A stretch of DNA of 17,068 bases from Actinomycetes bacterium (GTDB lineage Bacteria; Actinomycetota; Acidimicrobiia; Acidimicrobiales; Microtrichaceae), in assembly GCA_023423475.1 (NCBI GenBank), contig JAFAFN010000287.1, forward strand, positions 1-17,068, given 5' to 3'. The notes beneath the pieces were generated by a model. That model did no database searches. It had not been told where the DNA came from and saw only the letters and a list, made by a program, of their open reading frames with translations. Position 1 is the stretch's first letter. Each line of letters begins with the position of its first letter. Positions 8,282 to 15,685 of the stretch are shown here, in pieces. The translations under genes and the position numbers were made by a program.

Positions 8282-9331
8282 TCAGACCTCGAGCACGCCC
8301 GTGCGCACACGTCGACGATGGAACTCCGCGTCGCCGTAGCGAGCCGCGAGCGCCCAGGCGCGCTTCATGTACAGGTGCAGGTCGCACTCGACGGTGTAGC
8401 CGATGGCGCCGTGCACCTGGAGCGAGGTCGCCGCGGCGGCGGTCGCGGCGGTCGAGGCCTTCGCCTTCGCCATCGACACGTGGACCCCGGCATCCGGATC
8501 GCCGAGGGCGAGCGAGTTCGCGGCCCGCAGCACCAGCGGCTCGACGAACTCGACCGCGAGCGATGCATCCGCGAGCTGGTGCTTGACCGCCTGGAAGCTG
8601 CCGATCGGCACGCCGAACTGCTGGCGCTCGACGGCGTAGAGCACGGTCATGTCCAACATGGTGCGGCTCAGGCCCAGCAGCATCGCGGCGCCACCGAGTG
8701 CGGCGCGGTCGAACGCGGTGTTCGCCGCGGCGAACCCGTCGTCGCCTCCGACGACGAGCGTGGCGTCGGACGGGGTCCACGTGACCCTGGCCAGGTGACG
8801 TGCGCCGTCGACGGAGTCGAGATCGGTGAGCTCGACTCCGGAGGGCTCGACCAGGTGGACCTCGCCGCGGTCAGCGAGCAGGAACACGTCGCACCGCCGC
8901 GCGGCGGTGATCGACGGTGTGGCGCCGAAGCCGACCCCGACACGCACGTCACCTGCGGCGATGCGCGGCAGCCACTCCGCCGCGATGCCCGCGGGTGCGG
9001 CGTCGCGCAGCAGTCCGACCGCGACTCCCGCGGTCGACGAGACCGGGTCGGGCAGTCCGGCCCGTCCGACCTCGATCAGGAGCGGGACGAGGTCCTCGTC
9101 GGTCATGCCGAGACCGTCGCGGTCCTCGGGCACCTGGATCCCGAGCACGCCCATGGCGCCCAGGGCGTCCCACGCGCCGGGCACGGTGCCGTCACCGCCA
9201 CCGGGCCCTCCACCGGCGAGCTCGGCGTCGGCCCATGCCGCACGGATGTCGTCGGGTCCGCAGGTGTCGGCCAGCAGTCCGCGCACGGCGTCGCGGAACT
9301 CGATCTGTTCGTCGCTCAGGGCGAATCTCAT
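8282..9331 (-). CDS. Acyl-CoA dehydrogenase family protein, short (probable non-catalytic partner subunit)
   Basis: This 349-residue protein belongs to the acyl-CoA dehydrogenase family, FAD enzymes that form the alpha,beta double bond in beta-oxidation. The C-terminal helical domain is clear: ERQQFGVPIGSFQAVKHQLAD (R236 and the QAVKHQLAD helix, 247-255) and QVHGAIGYTVECDLHLYMKRA (305-325). The middle beta domain is short and lacks the usual W-x-T/S-E-P FAD signature. The helix that carries the catalytic glutamate in isovaleryl-CoA-type enzymes reads AFDRAALGG (206-214), with Asp instead of Glu, and the alternative Y-E-G-T glutamate is also absent. Together with the adjacent longer dehydrogenase gene, this resembles the alpha2-beta2 dehydrogenases of mycobacterial sterol degradation (ChsE4-ChsE5 type), in which one subunit is not catalytic. 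The ATG at 9331 has GAGGGA six bases upstream, overlapping the stop of the preceding gene. Confidence 0.9.
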   Translation of the reverse strand: MRFALSDEQIEFRDAVRGLLADTCGPDDIRAAWADAELAGGGPGGGDGTVPGAWDALGAMGVLGIQVPEDRDGLGMTDEDLVPLLIEVGRAGLPDPVSSTAGVAVGLLRDAAPAGIAAEWLPRIAAGDVRVGVGFGATPSITAARRCDVFLLADRGEVHLVEPSGVELTDLDSVDGARHLARVTWTPSDATLVVGGDDGFAAANTAFDRAALGGAAMLLGLSRTMLDMTVLYAVERQQFGVPIGSFQAVKHQLADASLAVEFVEPLVLRAANSLALGDPDAGVHVSMAKAKASTAATAAAATSLQVHGAIGYTVECDLHLYMKRAWALAARYGDAEFHRRRVRTGVLEV

Positions 9332-9341
9332 GCCTGGTCCC

Positions 9342-10517
9342 TCACTTGCGCGGCAGGCCGAGCACGCGCTCGGCGACGATGTTGCGTTGGATCTCGTTGG
9401 TGCCCGCGTAGATGGGGCCCGACAGGGCGAACTGGTAGCCCTTCATCCAGGGTCCGTCGAGCTCGGCGTCGGGTCCGAGCAGGTCGAGCGCCGCGCGGTG
9501 CAGGCGCACGTCGAGCTCGGACCAGAAGATCTTGTTGTACGACGACCTCGCGCCGGGCGACCGACCCTCGACGATGCCGGACACGTCGCTGAGCGTGTAC
9601 AGCGCGTAGGCCTCGGCATCGATCCAGGCGTCGGTCACGGCATCGGCCATCGCGTCGGTCAGCGTGCCGCCGCCGGCGGTCGTGCGGGCCAGGTCGACCA
9701 GGCGGGATGCGGTCGCGCGGAACCGGCCGGGCGACCGCAACGTCAGGCCGCGCTCCGACGAGGTGGTCGCCATCGCGACACCCCAGCCTCCGTCGACCGC
9801 CCCGAGGATGCCGCCGCGCAGCATGGTCTCGACAGTGCCGTCGTCATCGGGGATGAAGGCATCGTCGAAGAACACTTCGGCGAAGCCCTCGTCGCCGTCG
9901 AGACGCCCGAAGCCACGCACCGTCACGCCCTCGGCGTCGAGCGGCACCATGAAGTAGGTCAGACCCTTGTGGCGCTCCGAGTCCGGGTCGGTGCGGAACA
10001 GGCCGAACGCGTAGTTGCAGAACGCGCCGCGGGTCGTCCACGTCTTCTGACCCGAGAGCCGCCAGCCGCCGGCCTCGTCGTCACGTGTCGCCTTCGAGCG
10101 CACACCCGCGAGGTCGGAGCCGGCGTTCGGCTCGGACCAGCCCTGGCACCACAGGTCGACCGCGGCGGACATGCGCGGCAGGTAGTGGTCCTGCTGCGCC
10201 GGTGTCCCGAACTCGAAGATCGTGGGGGCGAGCAGGAAGATGCCGTTCTGCGTGACCCGCTGGGGGGCACCCACGCGGTAGTACTCCTCCTCGAAGATCA
10301 GCCACTCCCACAGCGAGGCGTCTCGCCCGCCGTAGGCCTCGGGCCACGACACGACCGCCCAACGGTCCGCATGGAGCTTCCGCTCCCACTCGAGGTGCAG
10401 CGCGAAGCCCTCGGAGGTGTCGCCCGAGGGCAGACCCGGGCCGGGCACGTTCGCTTCGAGCCAGGTGCGCGCCTCGTGGCGGAAGGCATCCTCGGACTCG
10501 CTCCAGGTCAGATCCAC
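9342..10517 (-). CDS. Acyl-CoA dehydrogenase (probable catalytic subunit of a heteromeric enzyme)
   Basis: A 391-residue, full-length acyl-CoA dehydrogenase. The N-terminal helical domain contains WPEAYGGRDASLWEWLIFEEE (58-78). The FAD-binding signature is QGWSEPNAGSDLA (125-137), followed by GWRLSGQKTWTT (151-162). The C-terminus has IYAGTNEIQRNIVAERVLG (369-387). The MCAD-type base position is Ala (Y-A-G-T, A371), whereas SSERG places E255 where isovaleryl- and long-chain-type enzymes, and mycobacterial ChsE4, carry the catalytic glutamate. It should therefore be active from that helix. The chosen start is GTG (10517-10515), 8 bases after a good ribosome binding site, giving the usual N-terminus DLTWSESEDAFRHEARTWLE. 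The open frame continues to 11096 but that stretch overlaps the preceding gene and is not conserved. Only 10 bases separate it from the shorter dehydrogenase, supporting a heterotetramer. The substrate is unknown; bulky or branched acyl-CoAs are plausible. Confidence 0.93.
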   Translation of the reverse strand: MDLTWSESEDAFRHEARTWLEANVPGPGLPSGDTSEGFALHLEWERKLHADRWAVVSWPEAYGGRDASLWEWLIFEEEYYRVGAPQRVTQNGIFLLAPTIFEFGTPAQQDHYLPRMSAAVDLWCQGWSEPNAGSDLAGVRSKATRDDEAGGWRLSGQKTWTTRGAFCNYAFGLFRTDPDSERHKGLTYFMVPLDAEGVTVRGFGRLDGDEGFAEVFFDDAFIPDDDGTVETMLRGGILGAVDGGWGVAMATTSSERGLTLRSPGRFRATASRLVDLARTTAGGGTLTDAMADAVTDAWIDAEAYALYTLSDVSGIVEGRSPGARSSYNKIFWSELDVRLHRAALDLLGPDAELDGPWMKGYQFALSGPIYAGTNEIQRNIVAERVLGLPRK

Positions 10518-10525
10518 GACCTGTT

Positions 10526-10530
10526 CTCCC
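10526..10530 (-). promoter_or_regulatory. Ribosome binding site that sets the start of the longer acyl-CoA dehydrogenase
   Basis: On the minus strand GGGAG, within AAGGGAGAA, stands 8 bases before the GTG at 10517. No comparably placed site precedes the more upstream in-frame starts, so it decides this start. Confidence 0.7.
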
Positions 10531-10568
10531 TTGGTTGCGGACAGATCCCCATCAGTCTGCCGCGTGAC

Positions 10569-10583
10569 CTGACGGGTCGTCAG
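10569..10583. other. Short inverted repeat in the 80-bp gap between oxygenase and dehydrogenase genes
   Basis: CTGAC-GGGTC-GTCAG is a 5-bp perfect inverted repeat with a 5-base centre. It lies 15 bases after the oxygenase stop and about 50 bases before the dehydrogenase start. It might be a small operator or an RNA hairpin. No U-tract follows, so it is not a typical terminator. Repeats of this size arise by chance in GC-rich DNA. Confidence 0.3.
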
Positions 10584-10597
10584 ATCCTCGGCGTGGC

Positions 10598-11416
10598 TCA
10601 GACCAGGGCACGCCCGTGACGCCGTCGCCGCCGGAAGTCGGCGAGGTACGCGTTGAAGGGGAACTTCCTGGCCGGCGCCGGCAGGATCCGGTTGACCCGT
10701 CCGAGACCAGCGAGCACCCGGTCGAACCGACGCTGCTGGGCTGCGTTCCAATCGAAGTGCATCTCGTCGCGGAAGCGCTGCGGGAGGAACCCGATGGTGA
10801 AGAACCGGTGCTGCGGACCCATCACCCGGTGGACGGGTGCCGCGAGGAAGCTCATGTCGGTCAGCGTGGTCAGGTAGGTGCGGACGGCGTCGTCGATCGA
10901 CACCCGCTCGAGCCCCTCGTCCCAGTACCGCTCGAACGCGTCGCGGTCGACGGGCCAGCGGTCCGCCTTCACCTGGAGCGTCGAGCCCAGCCGGTGGCCG
11001 AGCTCGTAGATGCCGTGCTCGCCACGGAACTCGATGTCCGGGTACATGGCGCGGTGCACGTCCTCGAGGCCCCGGTACAGACATGCGGCGACCCACAGCT
11101 GCAGCTCGGGGTCGAACGCGTCATAGGCCACGGGACTCGAGGCGGTCGATCGGACCTGGCGATGCGACCCGTTCACCGCATGGCGGTAGGCACGCCGTTC
11201 GGCATCGGTGCCCCACGTCGCGACCGCCAGGTACGTGAAGGTCGTCCGGGCCCGCTTGATCGGGTGCAGCGTCGCCTTGCCGGAGTCGACCGTGCTCTCG
11301 ACCACGCCGCGACCGACCTCGGGCCACGACAGCTGCATGACCACGTTCGCGGTGCCGGCGGCGAGTGCCACACCGCTCACCACGTCGTCGACCGAGCGCG
11401 GCCGCAGGACCGACAC
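10598..11416 (-). CDS. DUF2236 / MpaB-like oxygenase family protein
   Basis: This 272-residue protein matches the DUF2236 family (mycophenolic acid MpaB, latex-clearing rubber oxygenase). Visible family features are TTFTYLAVATWGTDAERRAY (58-77), the histidine-rich helix RHAVNGSHRQVRS (78-90, H79 and H85), and AYDAFDPELQLWVAACLYRG (97-116), which fits the Y-x-A-x-D-P-x-L-x-x-W-V core. Charged FERYWDEGLERV follows (161-172). Characterised members are heme-type oxygenases that cleave carbon-carbon double bonds of isoprenoids; many bacterial members are uncharacterised. The GTG start (11416-11414) lies one base after the acyl-CoA synthetase stop, indicating translational coupling. The open frame extends upstream to 11584, but that part overlaps the synthetase and has no family character. 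No signal peptide or membrane segment is evident. With acyl-CoA synthetase before and dehydrogenases after, a role in lipid or isoprenoid catabolism is inferred. Confidence 0.82.
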   Translation of the reverse strand: MSVLRPRSVDDVVSGVALAAGTANVVMQLSWPEVGRGVVESTVDSGKATLHPIKRARTTFTYLAVATWGTDAERRAYRHAVNGSHRQVRSTASSPVAYDAFDPELQLWVAACLYRGLEDVHRAMYPDIEFRGEHGIYELGHRLGSTLQVKADRWPVDRDAFERYWDEGLERVSIDDAVRTYLTTLTDMSFLAAPVHRVMGPQHRFFTIGFLPQRFRDEMHFDWNAAQQRRFDRVLAGLGRVNRILPAPARKFPFNAYLADFRRRRRHGRALV

Positions 11417-11417
11417 C

Positions 11418-13007
11418 TCAGTCGACGCCCGCTGCGGTGTCGCGCTCGCGCAGCACGGCCTTGAGCACCTTGCCGCCCGCGTTGCGCGGCAGCTCGTCGT
11501 ACACCACGACGTCCTTGGGCCGCTTGAAGTGGGCGAGTCGACCGTCGAGCCACGAGGCGAGCCCGTCGGCGTCGAGCGAGGCACCCGGTGCGAGCACGAC
11601 CGCGGCGACGGGCACCTCGCCCCACTTGTCGTGGGAGCGGCCGTACACGGCGACGTCGAGCACCGCGTCGTGACCGAAGACGACGTTCTCGACCTCGGCG
11701 CAGTACACGTTCTCTCCGCCGGAGATGATCATGTCCTTCTTGCGGTCGACCACCCAGATGAACCCCTCGGCATCCGCCCGGACCAGGTCACCGGAGTGGA
11801 ACCAACCGCCCTCGAACGCCTCGGCGGTCTCGACCGGCTTGCGCCAGTAGCCCTGCATCAGGTTCGGCCCCAGGTAGACGATCTCGCCGACCTCTCCCGG
11901 CGCGACGTCGTTCATGTCGTCGTCGACGATCCGGCTGCGCATCGTCGGGATCGGGCGGCCGACGGAGCCGAGCTTGCGGATCGAGTCCTCGCCTCGCAGC
12001 ACGCACGTGATCGGCGACATCTCGGTCTGGCCGAACACCGCCACGTTGACCGCGTCGGGGAAGCACTCGGCCATGTCGCGCAGCAGCGTCTCGGACGCGG
12101 GCGCGGCGCCCCAGCTGATCACGCGCAGCGCGAGGTCGCGCTCGCGCACACCCGGCTCCGCGCAGATCGCCTGCCACTGCGTGGGCACGTTGAACACGAC
12201 GGTGGCACGTTCGCGTTCCCAGGCGTCGATCGTGTCGGCGGCGTCGAAGGCCCCCAGGGGGTGGATGACCGTGGGGAGACCCAGCACCAGGTTGGGCGCG
12301 ACCGAGCCGAGCCCGGCGATGTGGAACAGCGGTGCGGTCAGGAAGGCGATGTCGGACTCGTCGACGATCCCCATGGCACGGATGCAGGCCACCGCCTGGG
12401 CGAACAGGTTGACATGGTCGAGCATCGCCCCCTTGGGCCGGCCCGTCGTGCCCGAGGTGTACATGATCAGCGCGGGTGTCTGCTCCGGGACGTCCGGTGC
12501 GACGAAGTCGCCGATCGGTTCGCCCGCCAGTGCCTCGACGGTCGACCGCTCGCCGGAGGGATCGGCGCCGAGCACGATGACCTGGCTGAGTCGGTCGGTG
12601 ATCGTGGCGACGGCATCGACCAGCGGGACGAGCAGGTCCTCGACCACGATCACGTCGGCATCGGCGTCGTCGACGATGTAGGCGATCTCGCCCGGGGCCA
12701 GGCGCATGTTCACCGGCACCGCCATCGCACCGAGGGTGTTGATCGCCAGCACGGTCTCGATGACCTCGGGCGAGTTCAGCGTGAGCACGAGGACCCGATC
12801 CCCGAAGCCGACCCCCCGCCGGGCGAGCCCGGCCGCGATCGCGGAGATCCGCTCCTGGGTGCGTGACCAGGTGGTCTCGACACCACGGAAGCGCCACGCG
12901 ACGCGATCCGGGCGGACCGCGGCGTGCACCGCCACCTGGTTCATCCAGTGGTTGCGGCGGATCGCCGTCGGGATGACCGTGTCGAGCTGGTCCGGCCCCT
13001 CGCCCAT
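11418..13007 (-). CDS. Acyl-CoA synthetase (FadD-type, AMP-forming)
   Basis: A 529-residue member of the ANL adenylate-forming superfamily, which activates a carboxylic acid through an acyl-AMP to acyl-CoA. Core motifs are all present: the P-loop YTSGTTGRPKG (183-193), FGQTEMS (325-331), HSGDL (404-408), the hinge and following loop RKKDMIISGGENVY (422-435), and the C-terminal catalytic lysine K513 in PRNAGGK. It is of the medium/long-chain type (FadD), with AxPLFHIAG (226-232) in the acyl pocket region. The exact chain length cannot be inferred. The ATG at 13007 is preferred: GAGAGG is 8 bases upstream, whereas the alternative GTG at 13016 would sit directly on that ribosome binding site. 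It is the first gene of the minus-strand run and faces the GGDEF gene across a divergent control region. It is followed one base later by the DUF2236 gene. Confidence 0.95.
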   Translation of the reverse strand: MGEGPDQLDTVIPTAIRRNHWMNQVAVHAAVRPDRVAWRFRGVETTWSRTQERISAIAAGLARRGVGFGDRVLVLTLNSPEVIETVLAINTLGAMAVPVNMRLAPGEIAYIVDDADADVIVVEDLLVPLVDAVATITDRLSQVIVLGADPSGERSTVEALAGEPIGDFVAPDVPEQTPALIMYTSGTTGRPKGAMLDHVNLFAQAVACIRAMGIVDESDIAFLTAPLFHIAGLGSVAPNLVLGLPTVIHPLGAFDAADTIDAWERERATVVFNVPTQWQAICAEPGVRERDLALRVISWGAAPASETLLRDMAECFPDAVNVAVFGQTEMSPITCVLRGEDSIRKLGSVGRPIPTMRSRIVDDDMNDVAPGEVGEIVYLGPNLMQGYWRKPVETAEAFEGGWFHSGDLVRADAEGFIWVVDRKKDMIISGGENVYCAEVENVVFGHDAVLDVAVYGRSHDKWGEVPVAAVVLAPGASLDADGLASWLDGRLAHFKRPKDVVVYDELPRNAGGKVLKAVLRERDTAAGVD

Positions 13008-13015
13008 GGTGAGCA

Positions 13016-13021
13016 CCTCTC
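13016..13021 (-). promoter_or_regulatory. Ribosome binding site that sets the acyl-CoA synthetase start
   Basis: GAGAGG on the minus strand lies 8 bases before the ATG at 13007. The upstream GTG (13016-13014) overlaps this site and so is an unlikely start. Confidence 0.7.
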
Positions 13022-13029
13022 GTCGTGGA

Positions 13030-13047
13030 CGGACGATTCGTCGTCCG
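13030..13047. promoter_or_regulatory. 7-bp inverted repeat in the divergent intergenic region (possible operator or leader hairpin)
   Basis: CGGACGA-TTCG-TCGTCCG is a perfect 7-bp inverted repeat with a 4-base centre. It lies 22 bases upstream of the acyl-CoA synthetase start codon. Transcribed from the minus strand it would form a 5'-leader hairpin just ahead of the ribosome binding site; as DNA it could bind a dimeric repressor. No clear -10/-35 pair could be placed with confidence on either strand. Confidence 0.5.
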
Positions 13048-13052
13048 CTCTA

Positions 13053-13067
13053 TTGGCTGGTTGCCAA
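13053..13067. promoter_or_regulatory. TTGGC-N5-GCCAA inverted repeat (possible operator)
   Basis: A perfect 5-bp inverted repeat with a 5-base centre lies five bases beyond the neighbouring hairpin, in the region shared by the synthetase and the GGDEF gene. It does not match the KstR or KstR2 consensus for sterol genes as I know them. It sits in the more AT-containing part of the gap, where a promoter for the minus-strand run would be expected. Function is inferred from position and symmetry only. Confidence 0.4.
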
Positions 13068-13192
13068 CAGTAGGCCGCCCGCCACGCCGGACGGGGCCCG
13101 TTCGGCCCAAATCCTCGCCCAACGCTCAGTTCCGTTGCCCCTTCAACCGACATCACACAGGTAGCCCCAACGCCCCCACGGACGACCACGAC

Positions 13193-15685
13193 GTGACCAG
13201 ACCGCCCGCGACGCCGACAGGAAGCGACCCGCCGCGCCCGCTGCGCGCCCGGCCGCAGACCTCCGGCGTGGTGCTCGCGAGCTGGCTGACGCTGCTCGCG
13301 GTGGCCGGCATCGTCTGGCCCGACCTGCTCGACGCACTCGGCGTCGAGCTGAGTCCGCTGCAGCAGGGCCGTGCACTGGTGGTGGTCCACGGGTGCATCG
13401 CTGCGTTCGGCGCGCACGCCCTGTACCGGTCGGCCGGCTCCTCGAAGGGCCGCGCCCGCACCGCATGGCAGCTCCTGGCCGCCAGCGCGTGCCTGCTCGC
13501 CGTGGGCGATGCCGTCTGGCTCGTCGTCGCGTCCACCGATCCCGGACGGGCGACCGAGGGCTTCTGGTACCTCACGCTCTCGCCCGGCGTCCTGCTGATG
13601 GCGGTCGCGTTGAGTGCCGTCCCGGGATCCACCGACCGCGTCTCGGTCCGTGTCCGCCGCCTCGACGTGTGCATCGTCGCCGCGGCCACCGTCACGGTCC
13701 TGTGGGCCCGACCGGCCCAGGCGCTCATCGCCCAGTTCGGCGAGTCGGTCCGCCACATGTCCTCCGAGCAGTCGACGGTGCTCGGCGGATCGTCGCTGTT
13801 CGGCCTGCTCGTCGTGGTGGTCGCGATGGTCGCGCTCGCACGCTGTCGACCGCCCCGGGGCAGCGGACTCCGGACCGCAGCGACGTCGCTGGTCACCATC
13901 GGCATGGGCGAGCTGCTGCTCGCCACCGATCCCACCGACAGCTCCGAGGTCGGCGCGCTCAGCGGCGCGCTGCCGCTCGTCGCTGCCGCGCTGCTGGTCG
14001 CCACCGCGAGACGACTGGACCCGTCGAGGTCCGCGGACCCGACGTCGGACATCGAGCTCGATCGACCGGACGCGACCCGACACTCAGCGCTGCGGGTGGC
14101 GCTCCCGGAGATCGCCACGCTGCTGGCCATCTCGGCGGTCGCGTTGCGGCAGTTCGCGACCGATTCGCTCAACGTGACCGGACTCGTGCTCGGCACCGTC
14201 GTCGTGGCGCTGTCGATCGCCCGCCTCGGCCGGCTCGAGTACGAGCAGCGTCAACTGACCCGGTCGTTGCGGACCTCTGCGGAGCACCTCTTCCGCGATG
14301 CCAGGCTCGACTCGCTCACCGGCCTCGGCAACCGCCTCGCGCTCGAGGAGGGCCTGCACGAGCAGCTGGCGCGGATGGGTCGTCTCGGGGATCGCCGAGG
14401 TCTCGCCGTGTTCTGCCTCGACGTCGACCACTTCAAGCGCATCAACGACGCGCTCGGGCACCACGTCGGCGACGCCCTGCTGGCCGAGATCGCACAACGT
14501 CTCCGTGTCGTGTTCGGCGAGCAGGTCTACCGAGTCGGGGGCGACGAGTTCGTCGCCGTCAGGGCGCACTGCGACCTCCGCTCCGCCGAAGCGATCGCCG
14601 CGACCGCCGTGCGGGCGGTGCGACGTCCCGTGGTCACCGAGGGCCACGACCTCGCCGCGTCGGCCAGCATCGGACTGACCCACCTCGAGAGCTCGCAGGA
14701 CGACACCGCCGCACTGGCGCCGATCGCCGAGCGCACGGTGCAGCTCCTCCGTCGAGCCGACCTCGCGCTGTACCGCGCCAAGGAGCTCGGACGGAACCAG
14801 TGGGCCGGCTACAGCCCGGACCTGCAGGAGCAGGCCGACCGACACCTCTCGGTCCAGGAGGCGTTGAGCCGAGCGGTCGACCATCAGCAGATGGACGTCT
14901 GGCTGCAACCGGTCGCGGACCTCCGCACCGGCGAGGTCGTCGGCGCCCGTGCCCGACTGCGCTGGAACTCCCCCGACTACGGACTCCTGGCGCCCGACGA
15001 GTTCCTGCACGAGGCGATCGAGGGCGGCATGCTCGAGACGCTGGACGGGTTGCTGCTGCGATCGATCTCGCAGCTGCTGCCGAACCTGGTCGACGACACC
15101 GGCCTCGAGTGGATCTCGACCACGCTGTCGCGCCAGGAGATCGTGCATCCCGGACTCGTCGGCCTCGTCGGGTCGACGATCGGTGTGGGCGACGGTCGCG
15201 AGCGACTCCGCATCGAGGTCAGCGAGGACACCATCGTCGACGACACCGCTCGACGCAACGTCGAAGCACTGTCGGCGCTCGGGGTCCACATCAGCGTCGC
15301 GAACTTCGGCACGGGTCCGTCCTCGCTGCTCAACCTCGGGCACTACCCCGGCTCGACGATCAAGATCGACCCGTCGTTCACCGAGGGGATCGGTCGTCGA
15401 CACGAGGACACGGTCATCGTCGCGGCGGTTGCCGGACTCGGTGTCGACCTCGGGCTCGAGCTCGCGGCGGACGGCATCGACGAGGCGTTCCAGTCACGGA
15501 TGCTCGTCGACCTGGGCTTCACGCTCGGGGAAGGCCGGCTGATCGGCGATCCGCTGTCGGCGTCGGAGTTCGTCGACCGGGACCTCGGACGCTCGAGCAT
15601 CGACGGCATCGGGGCGGACCCGGAGCCCGGGCCCGCGGGCGCGTCGTTCGCCGCCACGTCATCCGCGCCGAGGTCGGCGAGATGA
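13193..15685 (+). CDS. Multi-pass membrane protein with active-looking GGDEF and degenerate EAL domain
   Basis: About 830 residues. The first 345 form roughly ten hydrophobic segments (near 26-42, 61-79, 92-114, 126-143, 157-172, 201-218, 229-244, 252-271, 300-319, 328-344), an uncharacterised sensor or anchor. A GGDEF domain follows (about 368-540) with CLDVDHFKRIND (D410) and an intact RVGGDEF (GGDEF at 449-453), so cyclic-di-GMP synthesis is plausible. The RxxD inhibitory site is absent. The EAL-like domain (about 550-794) keeps the fold motifs but has lost catalytic residues: E-A-L is R-A-R (586-588), N of N-x-S is T644, the DD pair is AN (703-704), and AEGVE is ADGID. E675, K724 and D726 remain. 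It should not hydrolyse cyclic-di-GMP but might bind it or regulate the cyclase. The GTG start (13193) has a weak ribosome binding site; the frame opens earlier (13025), but that extension lacks conserved character. The stop overlaps the next gene as ATGA. Confidence 0.88.
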   Translation: MTRPPATPTGSDPPRPLRARPQTSGVVLASWLTLLAVAGIVWPDLLDALGVELSPLQQGRALVVVHGCIAAFGAHALYRSAGSSKGRARTAWQLLAASACLLAVGDAVWLVVASTDPGRATEGFWYLTLSPGVLLMAVALSAVPGSTDRVSVRVRRLDVCIVAAATVTVLWARPAQALIAQFGESVRHMSSEQSTVLGGSSLFGLLVVVVAMVALARCRPPRGSGLRTAATSLVTIGMGELLLATDPTDSSEVGALSGALPLVAAALLVATARRLDPSRSADPTSDIELDRPDATRHSALRVALPEIATLLAISAVALRQFATDSLNVTGLVLGTVVVALSIARLGRLEYEQRQLTRSLRTSAEHLFRDARLDSLTGLGNRLALEEGLHEQLARMGRLGDRRGLAVFCLDVDHFKRINDALGHHVGDALLAEIAQRLRVVFGEQVYRVGGDEFVAVRAHCDLRSAEAIAATAVRAVRRPVVTEGHDLAASASIGLTHLESSQDDTAALAPIAERTVQLLRRADLALYRAKELGRNQWAGYSPDLQEQADRHLSVQEALSRAVDHQQMDVWLQPVADLRTGEVVGARARLRWNSPDYGLLAPDEFLHEAIEGGMLETLDGLLLRSISQLLPNLVDDTGLEWISTTLSRQEIVHPGLVGLVGSTIGVGDGRERLRIEVSEDTIVDDTARRNVEALSALGVHISVANFGTGPSSLLNLGHYPGSTIKIDPSFTEGIGRRHEDTVIVAAVAGLGVDLGLELAADGIDEAFQSRMLVDLGFTLGEGRLIGDPLSASEFVDRDLGRSSIDGIGADPEPGPAGASFAATSSAPRSAR

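Noticed and set aside
7532..10619. Two long overlapping plus-strand open frames (7532-9592 and 8826-10619) opposite dtd and the dehydrogenase genes
   Set aside because: They cross several well-supported minus-strand genes, show no domain, and are explained by codon bias.
10518..11096. Upstream extension of the longer acyl-CoA dehydrogenase into the DUF2236 gene
   Set aside because: The extra 193 residues overlap a well-supported gene in another frame, are Arg/Pro-rich and have no family match; a good ribosome binding site precedes the GTG at 10517.
13025..13192. N-terminal extension of the first GGDEF protein by 56 residues
   Set aside because: The extension is rich in Arg and Pro with no membrane or domain character and would cover the divergent control region and its palindromes. 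The start at 13193 is preferred, though its own ribosome binding site is weak.
12941..15403. Minus-strand open frames opposite the GGDEF/EAL-like gene (12941-14083 and 14084-15403)
   Set aside because: Their translations are low-complexity and charged with no domain; the plus-strand frame has GGDEF and EAL-fold motifs.
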